The position numbers and the translations under genes were made by a program. Shown one piece after another: positions 42,374-51,853 of a stretch of DNA of 64,000 nucleotides (positions are counted from its first letter, which is position 1; each line of letters starts with the position of its first letter). The notes under the pieces are model-generated. The model saw only the letters and a program-made list of their open reading frames with translations, was not told the origin of the DNA and ran no database searches. The DNA is from Leptolyngbyaceae cyanobacterium. GTDB taxonomy: Bacteria; Cyanobacteriota; Cyanobacteriia; Cyanobacteriales; Aerosakkonemataceae. The stretch lies in NCBI GenBank assembly GCA_036703985.1, contig DATNQN010000128.1, positions 1 to 64,000 on the forward strand, in the 5' to 3' direction.

Positions 42374-42901
42374 TCACCACCATTTACGGAAATTGAAAAA
42401 CCAGCCCGTCTGTTGAGGAGGTGTTGGTAGGGGAGAACCACCTCGCAATACCGTCCAACTTATCGAATCTACTATACCGTCAGGTTTTAATTTATGTTTT
42501 TCTTGAAAAGCAATTACTGCTTGCTTAGTGCGAATATCAAAAATGCCATCTCGTGGAACTTGATAGCCGTAAACTCTTAACAAACCTTGCATTTCATATA
42601 CATCTGCACCAGTCCGCCCTTCCCTCAAAATCCGAGTTCCAGACTGAACTGTTGACTTTAAAGCCGCCCAAGTCTTGACACCTACAACACCATCAATTCT
42701 CAATCCTTGTTGACGTTGGAATGCCTTGACAGCAGCTTCCGTCATGCTACCAAAGTCTCCATCTACTTTAAGGACAAACCCATGCGCCCTTAAGAGTTCT
42801 TGCAACTCAGCTACCGCAGTCCCAAAATCCCAAGGATATAAATTTGGCCCTGTTAAAGCTGGGTCGGTAGAGACACTGACAAATGCAGTTTTGGTATTCA
42901 T
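42374..42901 (-). CDS. protein with two peptidoglycan-binding domains
   Basis: A 175-residue protein with two PG_binding_1 repeats. The first (about 28-83) has AVAELQELLRAHGF, VDGDFGSMTEAAVKAFQRQQ and DGVVGVKTWAAL. The second (about 97-155) has VYEMQGLLRVYGY, DGIFDIRTKQAVIAFQEKHK and DGIVDSISWTVL. No signal peptide or catalytic domain is visible, although a weak N-terminus could hide an export signal. Likely binds cell-wall glycan and may aid a lytic enzyme. It lies between two repeat copies. Confidence 0.85.
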   Translation of the reverse strand: MNTKTAFVSVSTDPALTGPNLYPWDFGTAVAELQELLRAHGFVLKVDGDFGSMTEAAVKAFQRQQGLRIDGVVGVKTWAALKSTVQSGTRILREGRTGADVYEMQGLLRVYGYQVPRDGIFDIRTKQAVIAFQEKHKLKPDGIVDSISWTVLRGGSPLPTPPQQTGWFFNFRKWW

Positions 42902-43511
42902 TGCCGTTTCCTCCTTCGTTCATAAATTTTTAACTGCTTGTTGTTGATTTCAAAGCACGAGGCTTGAGGAGGGTAAACCTTCGTCGCAAAAATCTAGGGC
43001 TACTGCAACCTAATTTATGTCATTCCCTAGTTAGCTATTCCATATTCAGACGATGGTAAATACCGTATTAATAGTACCCTGCTTTACAAATTTAAACTAC
43101 CCTTTTTAGGAGAAGAATCAACATTTTTACATTAAAAAGGTAATAAGAGTGCAAAAGTCACCCTAATATAAAGGGTTTTTGAAGTATATCTAGCTGTATC
43201 AACAGCTATGTATCTCCTCAGTGATATATACAATGTCATACTCAAGTTTAGTAAAAATACTTAAAAAATTTTCGCCAATTGGCCGATCGGACTAGGAATT
43301 TAAGTAATTCTGCTGAAATTCGCGCAACAAAACCTGAGAAATCCATCTTTTTGATTAGTAATCATATAATCCGATCTAGAAATCTCCTCCTTTAGGAGTG
43401 GCAGCAAATCAACCTAGCGACATAGCAAACTCATCCATAATCTTGCCATAATAAAAACAGGTTAAAGAGATATCGAACTTCTATAACTAACTAACTAAAA
43501 CTTATCAACAC

Positions 43512-43545
43512 ATGAAAGCTTATCTGCTCACACAGATAGGCTTTT
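43512..43545 (+). terminator. orphan terminator-like hairpin
   Basis: AAAGCTTATCTG and CAGATAGGCTTTT form a stem of about 11 bp around CTCACA with one G-U pair, followed by TATATTTATTT. There is no gene immediately upstream on the plus strand, so it might end an unannotated small RNA. Confidence 0.4.
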
Positions 43546-43574
43546 ATATTTATTTAATTAATAACGCAAGTTGC

Positions 43575-43678
43575 TATAGCGATCATATTTAAGTAATTAA
43601 CCCCACCCTAGCCCTGCCCTTGGTAAGGGGAGGGTTGGGAGGGGTTTAGTTGTTCGCAATTCATTTAGGATCGCTATA
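43575..43678. repeat. palindromic MITE-like repeat, copy 2 (104 bp)
   Basis: Ends TATAGCGAT and ATCGCTATA; the same GC-rich hairpin core and the same right half (gttcgcaattcatttaggat) as copy 1. Differences in the core suggest an older divergence. Confidence 0.8.
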
Positions 43679-43803
43679 CTGAGATCTTGCACCACTCTCA
43701 ACAAGACTTGAAAAACCGGGTTTCTTCACGAAAAATCTAGGCTTTCAGGTTTAGTTATTGGCAAGAAACCCGGTTTTTAGTTTTGGTGCAAGATCTGAGT
43801 ATA
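43675..43803. repeat. MITE-like repeat with 20-bp ends and inner palindrome
   Basis: TATACTGAGATCTTGCACCA (43675-43694) pairs with TGGTGCAAGATCTGAGTATA (43784-43803), one mismatch. Inside, AAAAACCGGGTTTCTT and AAGAAACCCGGTTTTT form a second palindrome of the family seen at 1809 and 9737. It shares its first four bases with the repeat on its left. Confidence 0.8.
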
Positions 43804-43977
43804 GTTACAACTATGGATTTTTCTGAACCCCCCTTATCAAGGAGGGTTGGGAGTATCTCAACTTTGAAACACTTGCAGAAGGGGAGAATAGGAAAAAATT
43901 TATAACTAGCAACTTGGATTAATTTAAAATAAAAATATAAATTGCATCCTAACCCTTTAAGTTAATAATACAAAGTC

Positions 43978-46959
43978 CTAAATATATTTCATCAAAGCTT
44001 GCACTGGATGCAAAGGTAAGAAATTATCAAATCTTTGAACTTGAGAACGGCAAGAATAACCAGTAGCTAAAATCTGTTTTCTTTCTGAAAAATTCGATGA
44101 AATATGTTTTCCCCAACTCATTTGATAAACTCCTTTAGATTCATCATAATGTTCGGCTTCGTGTCCGTAAATTCCCGCCATCCCACAGCAACCCGTAGCC
44201 ACTAATTTTAAAGGAATTCCCATTGCGGTAAAAACTTGCTGCCATTGCAGTTGTGATGCTAAGGCGGCAGTTTTTTCCGTACAGTGGCCGAATAAATAAT
44301 AAGATTCGTAAGTGTTAATTTGCGGTAGGCGATCGAGTTGAGTTACCAAAAATTCTTGCAACAGCATAACTGTGGTATAACTTGCTGTTAAATTGGCAGT
44401 TTTACTATACTCATCTCGATAAGTTATAACGATACTCGGTTCGATGCCTACAATGGGAATTTCTATCTTTTCTAGTTGATTTAAATACCGAACATTTTTT
44501 TGGGCGATCGCTTGAAATTGGCCAATAAAACCTTTAACGTGCAACGGTTTACCGCTAGCAAAAAAAGGCGGTACGTAAACCGTATAACCCAGTTTAACTA
44601 GAAAGTCATAAGTATCTAGAAATAATTGAGTTTCATAAAAACTGGTAAAGGCATCTTGTAAAAAAATTACGCTATTTTTTCGTTCCGTTTCATTGAGATT
44701 AGATAATCGATCTAAATCAAATTTTGGTGGTTGTCTTTCTGCTAATCCTTGTTTAACAGTAAACTCACTCAGTACAGGGGGATCGACCAAACCGAGAAAT
44801 TTTGCGATCGACCATTGAATAACTGGATTTTCAGTGATGCGATTAAACAAAAAAGGTACAAAAGATTGCCAACTAGCAAGAGTTTCGATATTAGCAATAA
44901 AATAATCTCGTGGGTGTCTGATATATCGAGTATAGTAAAGTGCCAAAAATTTTGCTTTCAAGTCTGGAACATCGACATGAATCGGACATTGAGTTGCACA
45001 AGCTTTACAAGATAGACAACCGTGCATTCCTTCAAAAACTTCATGGGAATAGTCGTATTTTCCCCTTAATTTACTGATAGTATGCCAAATTCTGGTCGGG
45101 AAAAAGCCGGGTTTTTTTAATTCATCAACTTTCGCGATTTCCAATTGGCGCAACCATTCCCTGAGTAAAGTGGCGCGACCTTTGGGGGAATGAATGCGAT
45201 CGCCTGTTACCTTAGAAGAGGGACACATGACGCTATCCGGGTCGAAATTAAAACAAGCGCCATTTCCATTGCAACTAAACGCACCTTCATACTCGTTTCT
45301 TACCGTAGCAGGAACTTGTCGATCGAAATGTCCCCGTAAAGGCGCTTCGACTCGAAAAACTTCTGCCGAACTATCAAAAGGAGTCACGATTTTTCCCGGA
45401 TTTAACTTATTTTCAGGATCGAAAGCTGCCTTAATTTTTCGCAAATCTTGATATAGTTCTTCTCCAAAGAAAACGGGAGTATATTCGCTGCGAAAACCTT
45501 TCCCATGTTCTCCCCACATCACGCCGCCATATTTCTGCACCAACGCCACCACTTTATCCGATAATTCTCGAATTAATGCTTCATCTTTTAGTGCTTTCAT
45601 ATCTAAAGCGGGTCGAACGTGTAAACATCCCACATCCACATGACCGAACATGGCATAATCTAGCTGATATTCGGTTAGTAAACCTTTCAATTCGCGAATA
45701 TAATTAGCTAGTTGAGATGGGGGAACAGCAGTATCTTCAATAAAAGGAATCGGTTTGCGTTCTCCGGGGTTATTTCCTAACAAACCAACACCTTTTTTTC
45801 GCAACTCCCAGAGATTGGCGATTTCTTCTCCGTTCTGTGCTATATAGTACTCTTCATCTATTTTATGACAAACTTGGTTAACTATATTTTCAATATCTTC
45901 AAAGCTATCACCAACAAACTCAACTAAATTTAGTGCTTTTGCACCTGCAATGAACTGTTTAACCTTAAAATAAACAGCATCTTGTTTTGCCAATTCTAAA
46001 ATTTTCTCATCAATGGTTTCGATAGCTGCTGGTGCAAATTGTAAAAGTGTTTCTGCTGCTTGCAAGGCATCATCAAAACATTTGTAATGAATTGCCAATA
46101 ACTTTTTAAATTTAGGAATAGGAGTTAATTTTAATTTCGCTTCCGTAATAACAGCTAAGGTTCCCTCCGAACCAGCTAAAATCCAGTTGAGATTGAAACT
46201 ATCTCGTTGTTGAGAGTAAACTTTTGCCAAGTTGTAACCCGTCATAAAACGAGGTATTTTCGGAAAAGTTTGCTCAATGATTTCTTGTTTCGATGTGACA
46301 ATTTCATCTACTTGGCGGTAGACGTTGCCAAGACGGTTTGATTGTTGTTTTATATTACCTAACGTGGGAAGATCGATAGAATGCGATCGCGCAACCGAAC
46401 CATCCGACAAAACCCAGCTTAATTCAATAATATGATTGCTAGTTCGACCATAAATGCGAGAACCTTTTCCACAAGCATCAGTGTTGATCATACCGCCAAT
46501 AGTGGCGCGATTGCTAGGTGCTAAAGAAGGTGCAAAAAACACGCCATAAGGTTTTAAATACCCATTCAATTGGTCTAAAATTACCCCTGGTTGCACCCGT
46601 ACCCAACCCTCTTCCAGATTCAATTCTAGAATCTGGTTCATATATTTAGAAAAATCGATAATAATACCATAAGAAAGAGATTGACCATTTGTTCCTGTTC
46701 CTCCCCCTCTAGGAGAAAAAGTAATATTTTTAAATTGTTCTTGACTAGCCAATTCAAACAGACATATTAAATCCGCTTCACATTTGGGAAACACCACCGT
46801 TTGAGGCAAAATTTGATAAATACTATTATCTGTCGCCGCCATCAACCGACTAGCAAAATCAGGACGAACTTCACCAGAAAATACTGTTTCTGCCAAAGCT
46901 TCTAAAAAAAGCAAATAATCCGGTTTTAAACCTTCTTTAAGACTTAAACGAGGAATCAT
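43978..46959 (-). CDS. FAD and Fe-S oxidoreductase, YdiJ-like (D-2-hydroxyglutarate type)
   Basis: A 993-residue protein with normal YdiJ length. An FAD-binding PCMH domain is at the N-terminus (TFSPRGGGTGTNGQSLSYGI). A glycolate oxidase GlcD-like C-terminal cap follows, with FGHVDVGCLHVRP. Then a 4Fe-4S pair (CLSCKACATQCPIHVDVP) and a CCG domain (ATGCCGMAGIYG) near the end. E. coli YdiJ oxidises D-2-hydroxyglutarate; D-lactate or glycolate dehydrogenases share parts of the fold, so the exact substrate is not fixed. Alone on its strand. Confidence 0.88.
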   Translation of the reverse strand: MIPRLSLKEGLKPDYLLFLEALAETVFSGEVRPDFASRLMAATDNSIYQILPQTVVFPKCEADLICLFELASQEQFKNITFSPRGGGTGTNGQSLSYGIIIDFSKYMNQILELNLEEGWVRVQPGVILDQLNGYLKPYGVFFAPSLAPSNRATIGGMINTDACGKGSRIYGRTSNHIIELSWVLSDGSVARSHSIDLPTLGNIKQQSNRLGNVYRQVDEIVTSKQEIIEQTFPKIPRFMTGYNLAKVYSQQRDSFNLNWILAGSEGTLAVITEAKLKLTPIPKFKKLLAIHYKCFDDALQAAETLLQFAPAAIETIDEKILELAKQDAVYFKVKQFIAGAKALNLVEFVGDSFEDIENIVNQVCHKIDEEYYIAQNGEEIANLWELRKKGVGLLGNNPGERKPIPFIEDTAVPPSQLANYIRELKGLLTEYQLDYAMFGHVDVGCLHVRPALDMKALKDEALIRELSDKVVALVQKYGGVMWGEHGKGFRSEYTPVFFGEELYQDLRKIKAAFDPENKLNPGKIVTPFDSSAEVFRVEAPLRGHFDRQVPATVRNEYEGAFSCNGNGACFNFDPDSVMCPSSKVTGDRIHSPKGRATLLREWLRQLEIAKVDELKKPGFFPTRIWHTISKLRGKYDYSHEVFEGMHGCLSCKACATQCPIHVDVPDLKAKFLALYYTRYIRHPRDYFIANIETLASWQSFVPFLFNRITENPVIQWSIAKFLGLVDPPVLSEFTVKQGLAERQPPKFDLDRLSNLNETERKNSVIFLQDAFTSFYETQLFLDTYDFLVKLGYTVYVPPFFASGKPLHVKGFIGQFQAIAQKNVRYLNQLEKIEIPIVGIEPSIVITYRDEYSKTANLTASYTTVMLLQEFLVTQLDRLPQINTYESYYLFGHCTEKTAALASQLQWQQVFTAMGIPLKLVATGCCGMAGIYGHEAEHYDESKGVYQMSWGKHISSNFSERKQILATGYSCRSQVQRFDNFLPLHPVQALMKYI

Positions 46960-47485
46960 ATAGTCTCTGGTTGTATCGATAGTGTACTTACTAATGCCAA
47001 AATTGTTTGTGGGAATTATGGGTTAACTTTTAACCGCAGATGAATGCAGATGAACGCAGATGAACGCAGATATAGGCGATAGCCTTCCCGTAGGGTACGC
47101 AGATAAGAGAGCGATTTTTGGCACCTATGATAGGGGAAGGATATCATTAATAAACCTCTTAACCAAATCGATAAATATTAATCTACATCTGTGTTCATCT
47201 GTGTCCATCTGTGTTTCATCTGTGGTTGAAACAAAAACCTAACTTTTTTGCAAAAAACCTAATCAACATACATATACCCAGCGAGAAGACTAACGCCTAC
47301 ATCTGCGTTCATCTGCGTTCATCTGTTTTCATCTGCGGTTAAAAATTTATTCCTAAACACCCCACAAACAAACCAACTGTGATACTCTTTTCCCATATAT
47401 TCAACGTTACCCATTGCCAACAGACAGTTCACTCGCAAGTCAACTCCACTATTCGCTATGTGTAGCATAGCAAAAGGAAAATGGT
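46960..47485. other. intergenic region with short tandem repeats
   Basis: About 525 bases between divergent genes. Contains repeats such as aacgcagatgaacgcagatg near 47035-47080 and the opposite-strand form ctgcgttcatctgcgttcat near 47300-47340, which together make a large imperfect inverted repeat. No gene supported. Promoters for both neighbours lie here. Confidence 0.5.
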
Positions 47486-49060
47486 ATGACCCAAGAAGTT
47501 GCCGTTCAACAAAACATTTTATTACTAGCACAACAGGGAAACCCCGAAGCTATTGCCAACCTCATCAGCCAGTCTTTAGCTACCAAGGGAATCGTAGCAA
47601 AAGCAACCCGTCATGGTAGTTGCTTACAAATAACATTGATCTCCCCAAATCTCCCTCCTCAAGATAAGTGCGTCTCCTATATTTTCCAAGGAATGAATCG
47701 TTTAGGTGCAACATCAATTAAATCCGTGCAATTAGATGGAAAAAAAACCGAATATGATGCGCCTATTTGGAGTCAAACTTTTCAATTATCAGCCGCCGAT
47801 GCAATAGCCAGCGTAACTCCGGCGGTTCAGTCAAATCCTATTACAAATTATCTAAAAAAGCCTGGTTTAATTTGGTCGATCGCAATCTTGTGCGGTTTGA
47901 GTGCAGTATTAGCGATCGCAATTAAATACCAACTCCAAAAACCACAAGAAACCACCCAAAAACAGCCAACACCTGTACAACAGCCAGCAACTATAACGAC
48001 TAATAAACCAGCACCTAAACCTGCTGCTTCTCCAATTGCCAAGCAAGTCAAAAAAACTGCTAAACCGAATCCTGGTATGAGGTTAAAAAAAGTAATTACT
48101 GGCAAAATTACCCCCAAATCAGTAGTTCATTCCGGCAGGGGTTTATTTTTTGCTCAAAACATGATGTACAGCCACACGGTAACCGTTTACGATCGCCAAC
48201 ATAAATTAGTTAAAACTATTCCCGATTCAGTCAATTTAGCAAAATTTGGCTATACAAATTTTAAGGGTAATTATAGAGGCGCACCAGTTGAAGCAAGCTT
48301 TTCTCATAATGGTAAATATGCTTGGGTATCCAATTACCAAATGTATGGTGCTGGTTTTCGGAATCCTGGTAGCGATCGCTGTCATCCTTCCCAAAGAAAC
48401 GACCAAAGTTTTCTATATAGAATTAATACCGAAAATCTACAAGTTGAAAAAGTAATCAAAGTAGGTGCAGTTCCTAAATTTGTTGCCACTTCCCCAGATA
48501 ACCGCCTGGTATTGGTAAGTAACTGGTGCAGTTGGGATTTGAGTATAATAGATACCAACAAGAATAAGGAAATAAAACGAGTTAAACTCGGTGCTTATCC
48601 TCGCGGAATTGTAGTAGAACCAACTTCTACAAAAGCATATGTTGCGATCATGGGTTCTTCCGATATTGCGAAAGTAGACCTCAAAAAGTTTTCCGTACAG
48701 TGGTTAAAAAATGTCGGTAGTTCCCCCCGTCATTTGAATTTAGAACGTAACGGTAAATTTCTCTACGCTTCTTTAAATAGTGAAGGGAATATCGCAAAAA
48801 TTGATTTGTCAAAAGGTAAAGTAATCAAAAAAGGTTTTTCTGGTTCCACTCCCCGCAGCATGGTGTTATCACAGGACGGACAATCTCTTTACGTTGTGAA
48901 TTATAGCGAAAATACAGTGAGTAAAATTCGCACCAAGGATATGAAAGTAATTCAAAAAGTTAGGGTTGCTGCTAGTCCGATTGGGGTTACTTACGATCCG
49001 CAAACTAGGGAAGTTTGGGTAGCTTGTTATTCCGGTCAAATTATGGTTTTTCAAGATTAA
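47486..49060 (+). CDS. membrane-anchored YVTN beta-propeller protein
   Basis: A 524-residue protein. The first 105 residues are a small alpha/beta domain ending IWSQTFQLSAAD, seen in other cyanobacterial proteins with I-S-x-x-L repeats. A transmembrane helix (LIWSIAILCGLSAVLAIAI, about 127-146) and a Pro/Ala/Lys linker follow. The C-terminal part is a seven-bladed-type propeller with YVTN-like blades (VGAVPKFVATSPDNRLVLVS, LGAYPRGIVVEPTSTKAYVA, GSTPRSMVLSQDGQSLYVVN). The propeller is likely outside the cell or in the periplasm. Ligand unknown. The ribosome binding site aaaaggaaa precedes the start. Confidence 0.85.
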   Translation: MTQEVAVQQNILLLAQQGNPEAIANLISQSLATKGIVAKATRHGSCLQITLISPNLPPQDKCVSYIFQGMNRLGATSIKSVQLDGKKTEYDAPIWSQTFQLSAADAIASVTPAVQSNPITNYLKKPGLIWSIAILCGLSAVLAIAIKYQLQKPQETTQKQPTPVQQPATITTNKPAPKPAASPIAKQVKKTAKPNPGMRLKKVITGKITPKSVVHSGRGLFFAQNMMYSHTVTVYDRQHKLVKTIPDSVNLAKFGYTNFKGNYRGAPVEASFSHNGKYAWVSNYQMYGAGFRNPGSDRCHPSQRNDQSFLYRINTENLQVEKVIKVGAVPKFVATSPDNRLVLVSNWCSWDLSIIDTNKNKEIKRVKLGAYPRGIVVEPTSTKAYVAIMGSSDIAKVDLKKFSVQWLKNVGSSPRHLNLERNGKFLYASLNSEGNIAKIDLSKGKVIKKGFSGSTPRSMVLSQDGQSLYVVNYSENTVSKIRTKDMKVIQKVRVAASPIGVTYDPQTREVWVACYSGQIMVFQD

Positions 49061-49063
49061 AAA

Positions 49064-49165
49064 AACAGTTCGTAGTGAGGACTTCAGTCCTCTGCAAACT
49101 AAGGACTAAAGTCCTTACTACAAACCTGAAAACAGTTCGTAGTGAGGACTTCAGTCCTCAAACTG
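49064..49165. repeat. palindromic repeat family with extra copy
   Basis: One full palindrome (gttcgtagtgaggacttcag to ccttactacaaac) plus a direct extra left arm (49133-49159). Same family as 3538-3603. It separates two convergent genes, and could end both transcripts. Confidence 0.75.
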
Positions 49166-49176
49166 ATTAACCAATA

Positions 49177-51552
49177 TCACTTACTTACCAGCAAATTTTC
49201 CGTGTATTTCAAATAATTATCTGCTTTGGAGATTTCTTCCTTAATTTTCGGTACTAAAGAATTGAGCGAATCGATTAATTTTTTCTTCTCTTCAATCGAT
49301 AACTTTTGGTCTTCTTGTGCTTGTTTTAACCTATCTCGATAGTTGCTTAAGTAACTATCAACATCATTAAAAAACTCATCTACTCGTCGCTGAAAATCTT
49401 CTTCTAAATATTGATTAACTCCTTGTTTGATATTATTAATACTTTGGTCGATCAGCTTGTTCACCTCATAAACTATTCCTTGCAAAGAAACAGTGTAAAA
49501 ATTTTCCTGTTTGTTAGGACGTTTGATTTTTTCAGTGACTTCAAACGGGACTAACCAAAAGTAATGTAAAAACGATCTTTTCGTTTTCACTACTTCTGAA
49601 TAACCTTGATCGATCGTCCTAGTATGGCGTTTCACCAAAGGTTTATTAATATCGATATAATAATCAGATTGCAATCTGATGTTTGGCAGTGATAGTTCCA
49701 AGTTAAAGCTTTCGTTTAACCGATCGCGCGATCGCTCGATAATCGGTTTCGTTTGAGCATCCAAAAATTCTAGCATCGATTGACGAGCTTGTTCTATTTG
49801 CTTGGTTGTATTCTCCTGAATTTGTCCGAGCAAAATATCAACTCTCTCTTTCGCATACGCAACAGCTGTATCTGCAAATTCTTCCGCCTCTCGCAAAGTC
49901 GGAAATTCGATCGAAGTTTGCGGCTTCATCTCTAAAGGCGAATTCAACTGTTTAGAAATCCAGTTAACGAATGTTTTCGCTGCCATACCTCCTTTTTGGG
50001 CAAAATCAGCGCGTTGAGCTTCCTCTGCATTGAAATAAGTTTCAATACTCATTTTGCCTTCTTTCTTGACGTTTTCCAGTAAGTTATTCAATTGTTGATA
50101 AAGATTGTTTTTGATTGTCTCCACTTCTTGTAATCTGTTGCGGCAATCTTCAATGCTCAGTAAATCAGTTTCTAACGCTACTACCTCTTGCTGTAACTTT
50201 GCTCCATCTTCATTCATCGCACTACTGCGAATTTGCATATCTTCCAATAATTCTACCAATCTGCCACGAGCCACATTCAGAGAAGAAACGATACAACGAG
50301 GTGCTGCTTCTGTCATTAAAGCATTAATCGCTTTTTCCAAAAACGGATCGAAACCCGATTTTTTCCATAACTTGTCTGCTTTCCGCTTTAATTGCTCTAA
50401 AGTTGTTTCTTCTAATTCTTCTTCCCAATCGATCGGAAACACATCTTGAGCGAGAGAACGCGCTGATTTTAATTGCGTTAATTCTGCATTGGGAGACTGA
50501 TCTGACTCCACCAAAAAATTGATGGCAGAAAATGCCCACCTAGCCGATATTTCAAATACTCTATCTGTATTCTTTCCATCTCCCAAAGCAAATTCAGCAG
50601 TTACTAATTGCCGTACTTGTTCCGGGGTCATATCGCCATCTTTTCGCTGATCTACTTTATTGACTAAGACGTATAAATTTTCTTTACCTCTTAAATCGAT
50701 CACTTTCTGAACATCTTTTTTAACTTCTTCTTCTGCTTTAGTATTTAATCCCGTAAAATTTAGTACGATTAAAACTACGGAACTAGCTCTTAATTGATCG
50801 GCTACTACATTAGCCAGTTGCAGATTTTCTCCCGCTTCATTTGGCCCTGGTGTATCGACAATTACTAAGTTACCAATTAAATCGGCTTTAGCAGTTTTTT
50901 GGAAGCGCCAAAATGGAGTGTAAATACGCGGCACGTCGATCAGGGAATTCAGCGGGTCTGATGAGGGATCTAAAACGCTGCACAATCTAATAATATCGTT
51001 TAAAGCTCTTAAACTATTGATAATTTGCTGACGCCCTACGATCTTTTCTTGGATGGAAAGTTTAGACATTCCTTGAATTTTTTCGGGCAGTTTTGCTAAG
51101 TGCGGATACTGAGCAATTTTGGTTTGAATTTGCTCTATACCGGATTCATTGATTGTTTGTTGTAATGCAGAAAATGTATCGCGAAAAACTTCTTGAATGT
51201 GGGAACTGAGGATTAAAATCGGTTCTTTTAGTTCGGCATCAAAAATAATTTCCGTGGGCAGAGTAGTCATGGCAGCGTTGCGGCTGGGGAGAATTTCTTG
51301 CCCGACAATGGCATTAATAATAGTGGATTTGCCAGCCTTCATCGGCGCGACAATTGCCATTCGCAGTTCTAAATCTCTGACGTTACCTGTTGCTTCGCTG
51401 ACTTCTTGCTGAAATTTGACATACTTTTGACTAGCACTATCAGAAATAAGGGCGGTGGTAACTCCCTCTAGCAAGCCACTAACTTCCCCCAGTAATTCGA
51501 CAATGTTAGTTTGCAGTTGTTGTACGTTTGGTTTCAGCATCTCAGCATTCAT
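49177..51552 (-). CDS. bacterial dynamin-like GTPase
   Basis: A 791-residue protein. G1 motif APMKAGKSTIINAIVG near 75-90, switch threonine in AMTTLPTEIIF, G3 VDTPGPNEAG, and G4 LVNKVDQRKDG. A long helical stalk and tip follow, with predicted coiled coils (LQQEVVALETDLLSIEDCRN and later LKQAQEDQKLSIEEKKKL). It has the length of membrane-remodelling bacterial dynamins, which act in pairs or alone on membranes. A membrane-binding paddle may lie at 600-700 (IDQGYSEVVKTKRSFLHYFW). The gene stands alone. Confidence 0.9.
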   Translation of the reverse strand: MNAEMLKPNVQQLQTNIVELLGEVSGLLEGVTTALISDSASQKYVKFQQEVSEATGNVRDLELRMAIVAPMKAGKSTIINAIVGQEILPSRNAAMTTLPTEIIFDAELKEPILILSSHIQEVFRDTFSALQQTINESGIEQIQTKIAQYPHLAKLPEKIQGMSKLSIQEKIVGRQQIINSLRALNDIIRLCSVLDPSSDPLNSLIDVPRIYTPFWRFQKTAKADLIGNLVIVDTPGPNEAGENLQLANVVADQLRASSVVLIVLNFTGLNTKAEEEVKKDVQKVIDLRGKENLYVLVNKVDQRKDGDMTPEQVRQLVTAEFALGDGKNTDRVFEISARWAFSAINFLVESDQSPNAELTQLKSARSLAQDVFPIDWEEELEETTLEQLKRKADKLWKKSGFDPFLEKAINALMTEAAPRCIVSSLNVARGRLVELLEDMQIRSSAMNEDGAKLQQEVVALETDLLSIEDCRNRLQEVETIKNNLYQQLNNLLENVKKEGKMSIETYFNAEEAQRADFAQKGGMAAKTFVNWISKQLNSPLEMKPQTSIEFPTLREAEEFADTAVAYAKERVDILLGQIQENTTKQIEQARQSMLEFLDAQTKPIIERSRDRLNESFNLELSLPNIRLQSDYYIDINKPLVKRHTRTIDQGYSEVVKTKRSFLHYFWLVPFEVTEKIKRPNKQENFYTVSLQGIVYEVNKLIDQSINNIKQGVNQYLEEDFQRRVDEFFNDVDSYLSNYRDRLKQAQEDQKLSIEEKKKLIDSLNSLVPKIKEEISKADNYLKYTENLLVSK

Positions 51553-51853
51553 TATGATTCACTCCTGACAGAGGTTTCAATATATTTAGATCGTTTCCGG
51601 TGAGAGCGGGCGTCTTCCGTGCTGTATAAATATATTTACAGCGCTTTCCTCTCAACAATATTAAGCTTCCCAGTTTAAACTAGACATCTGTGTACGATCG
51701 CGTTGGTAGTGACTAAATAGGATAACATCCACTGATATGGGGATGGAGGAAGAGGGGCAGGGGGCAGGGGTAAAGATAAATGACACGCACGGTTAAAGTG
51801 AATTGGTAATAACTCACTATGACGCTCTAAACGGAAACGATTTTGCTGTAAAC
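51553..51853. other. intergenic region with C-rich repeats
   Basis: About 300 bases. It includes a purine/G-rich stretch (ggggatggaggaagaggggc) and the leader of the dynamin gene. A 60-residue minus frame (51675-51857) overlaps the next gene by four bases and reads Pro/Leu-rich; it is not supported. Confidence 0.45.

Larger units (their letters stand above)
42902..43977. other. intergenic gap with repeats and a possible ncRNA
   Basis: About 1.1 kb between two minus-strand genes. It holds an orphan terminator-like hairpin (43512-43545) and two adjoining mobile repeats (43575-43803). The left half (42902-43500) is AT-rich with no convincing gene or named RNA. Nothing else seen. Confidence 0.5.

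Noticed and set aside
47319-47531. A 70-residue minus-strand frame
   Set aside because: It overlaps the start of a well-supported gene and repeat DNA.
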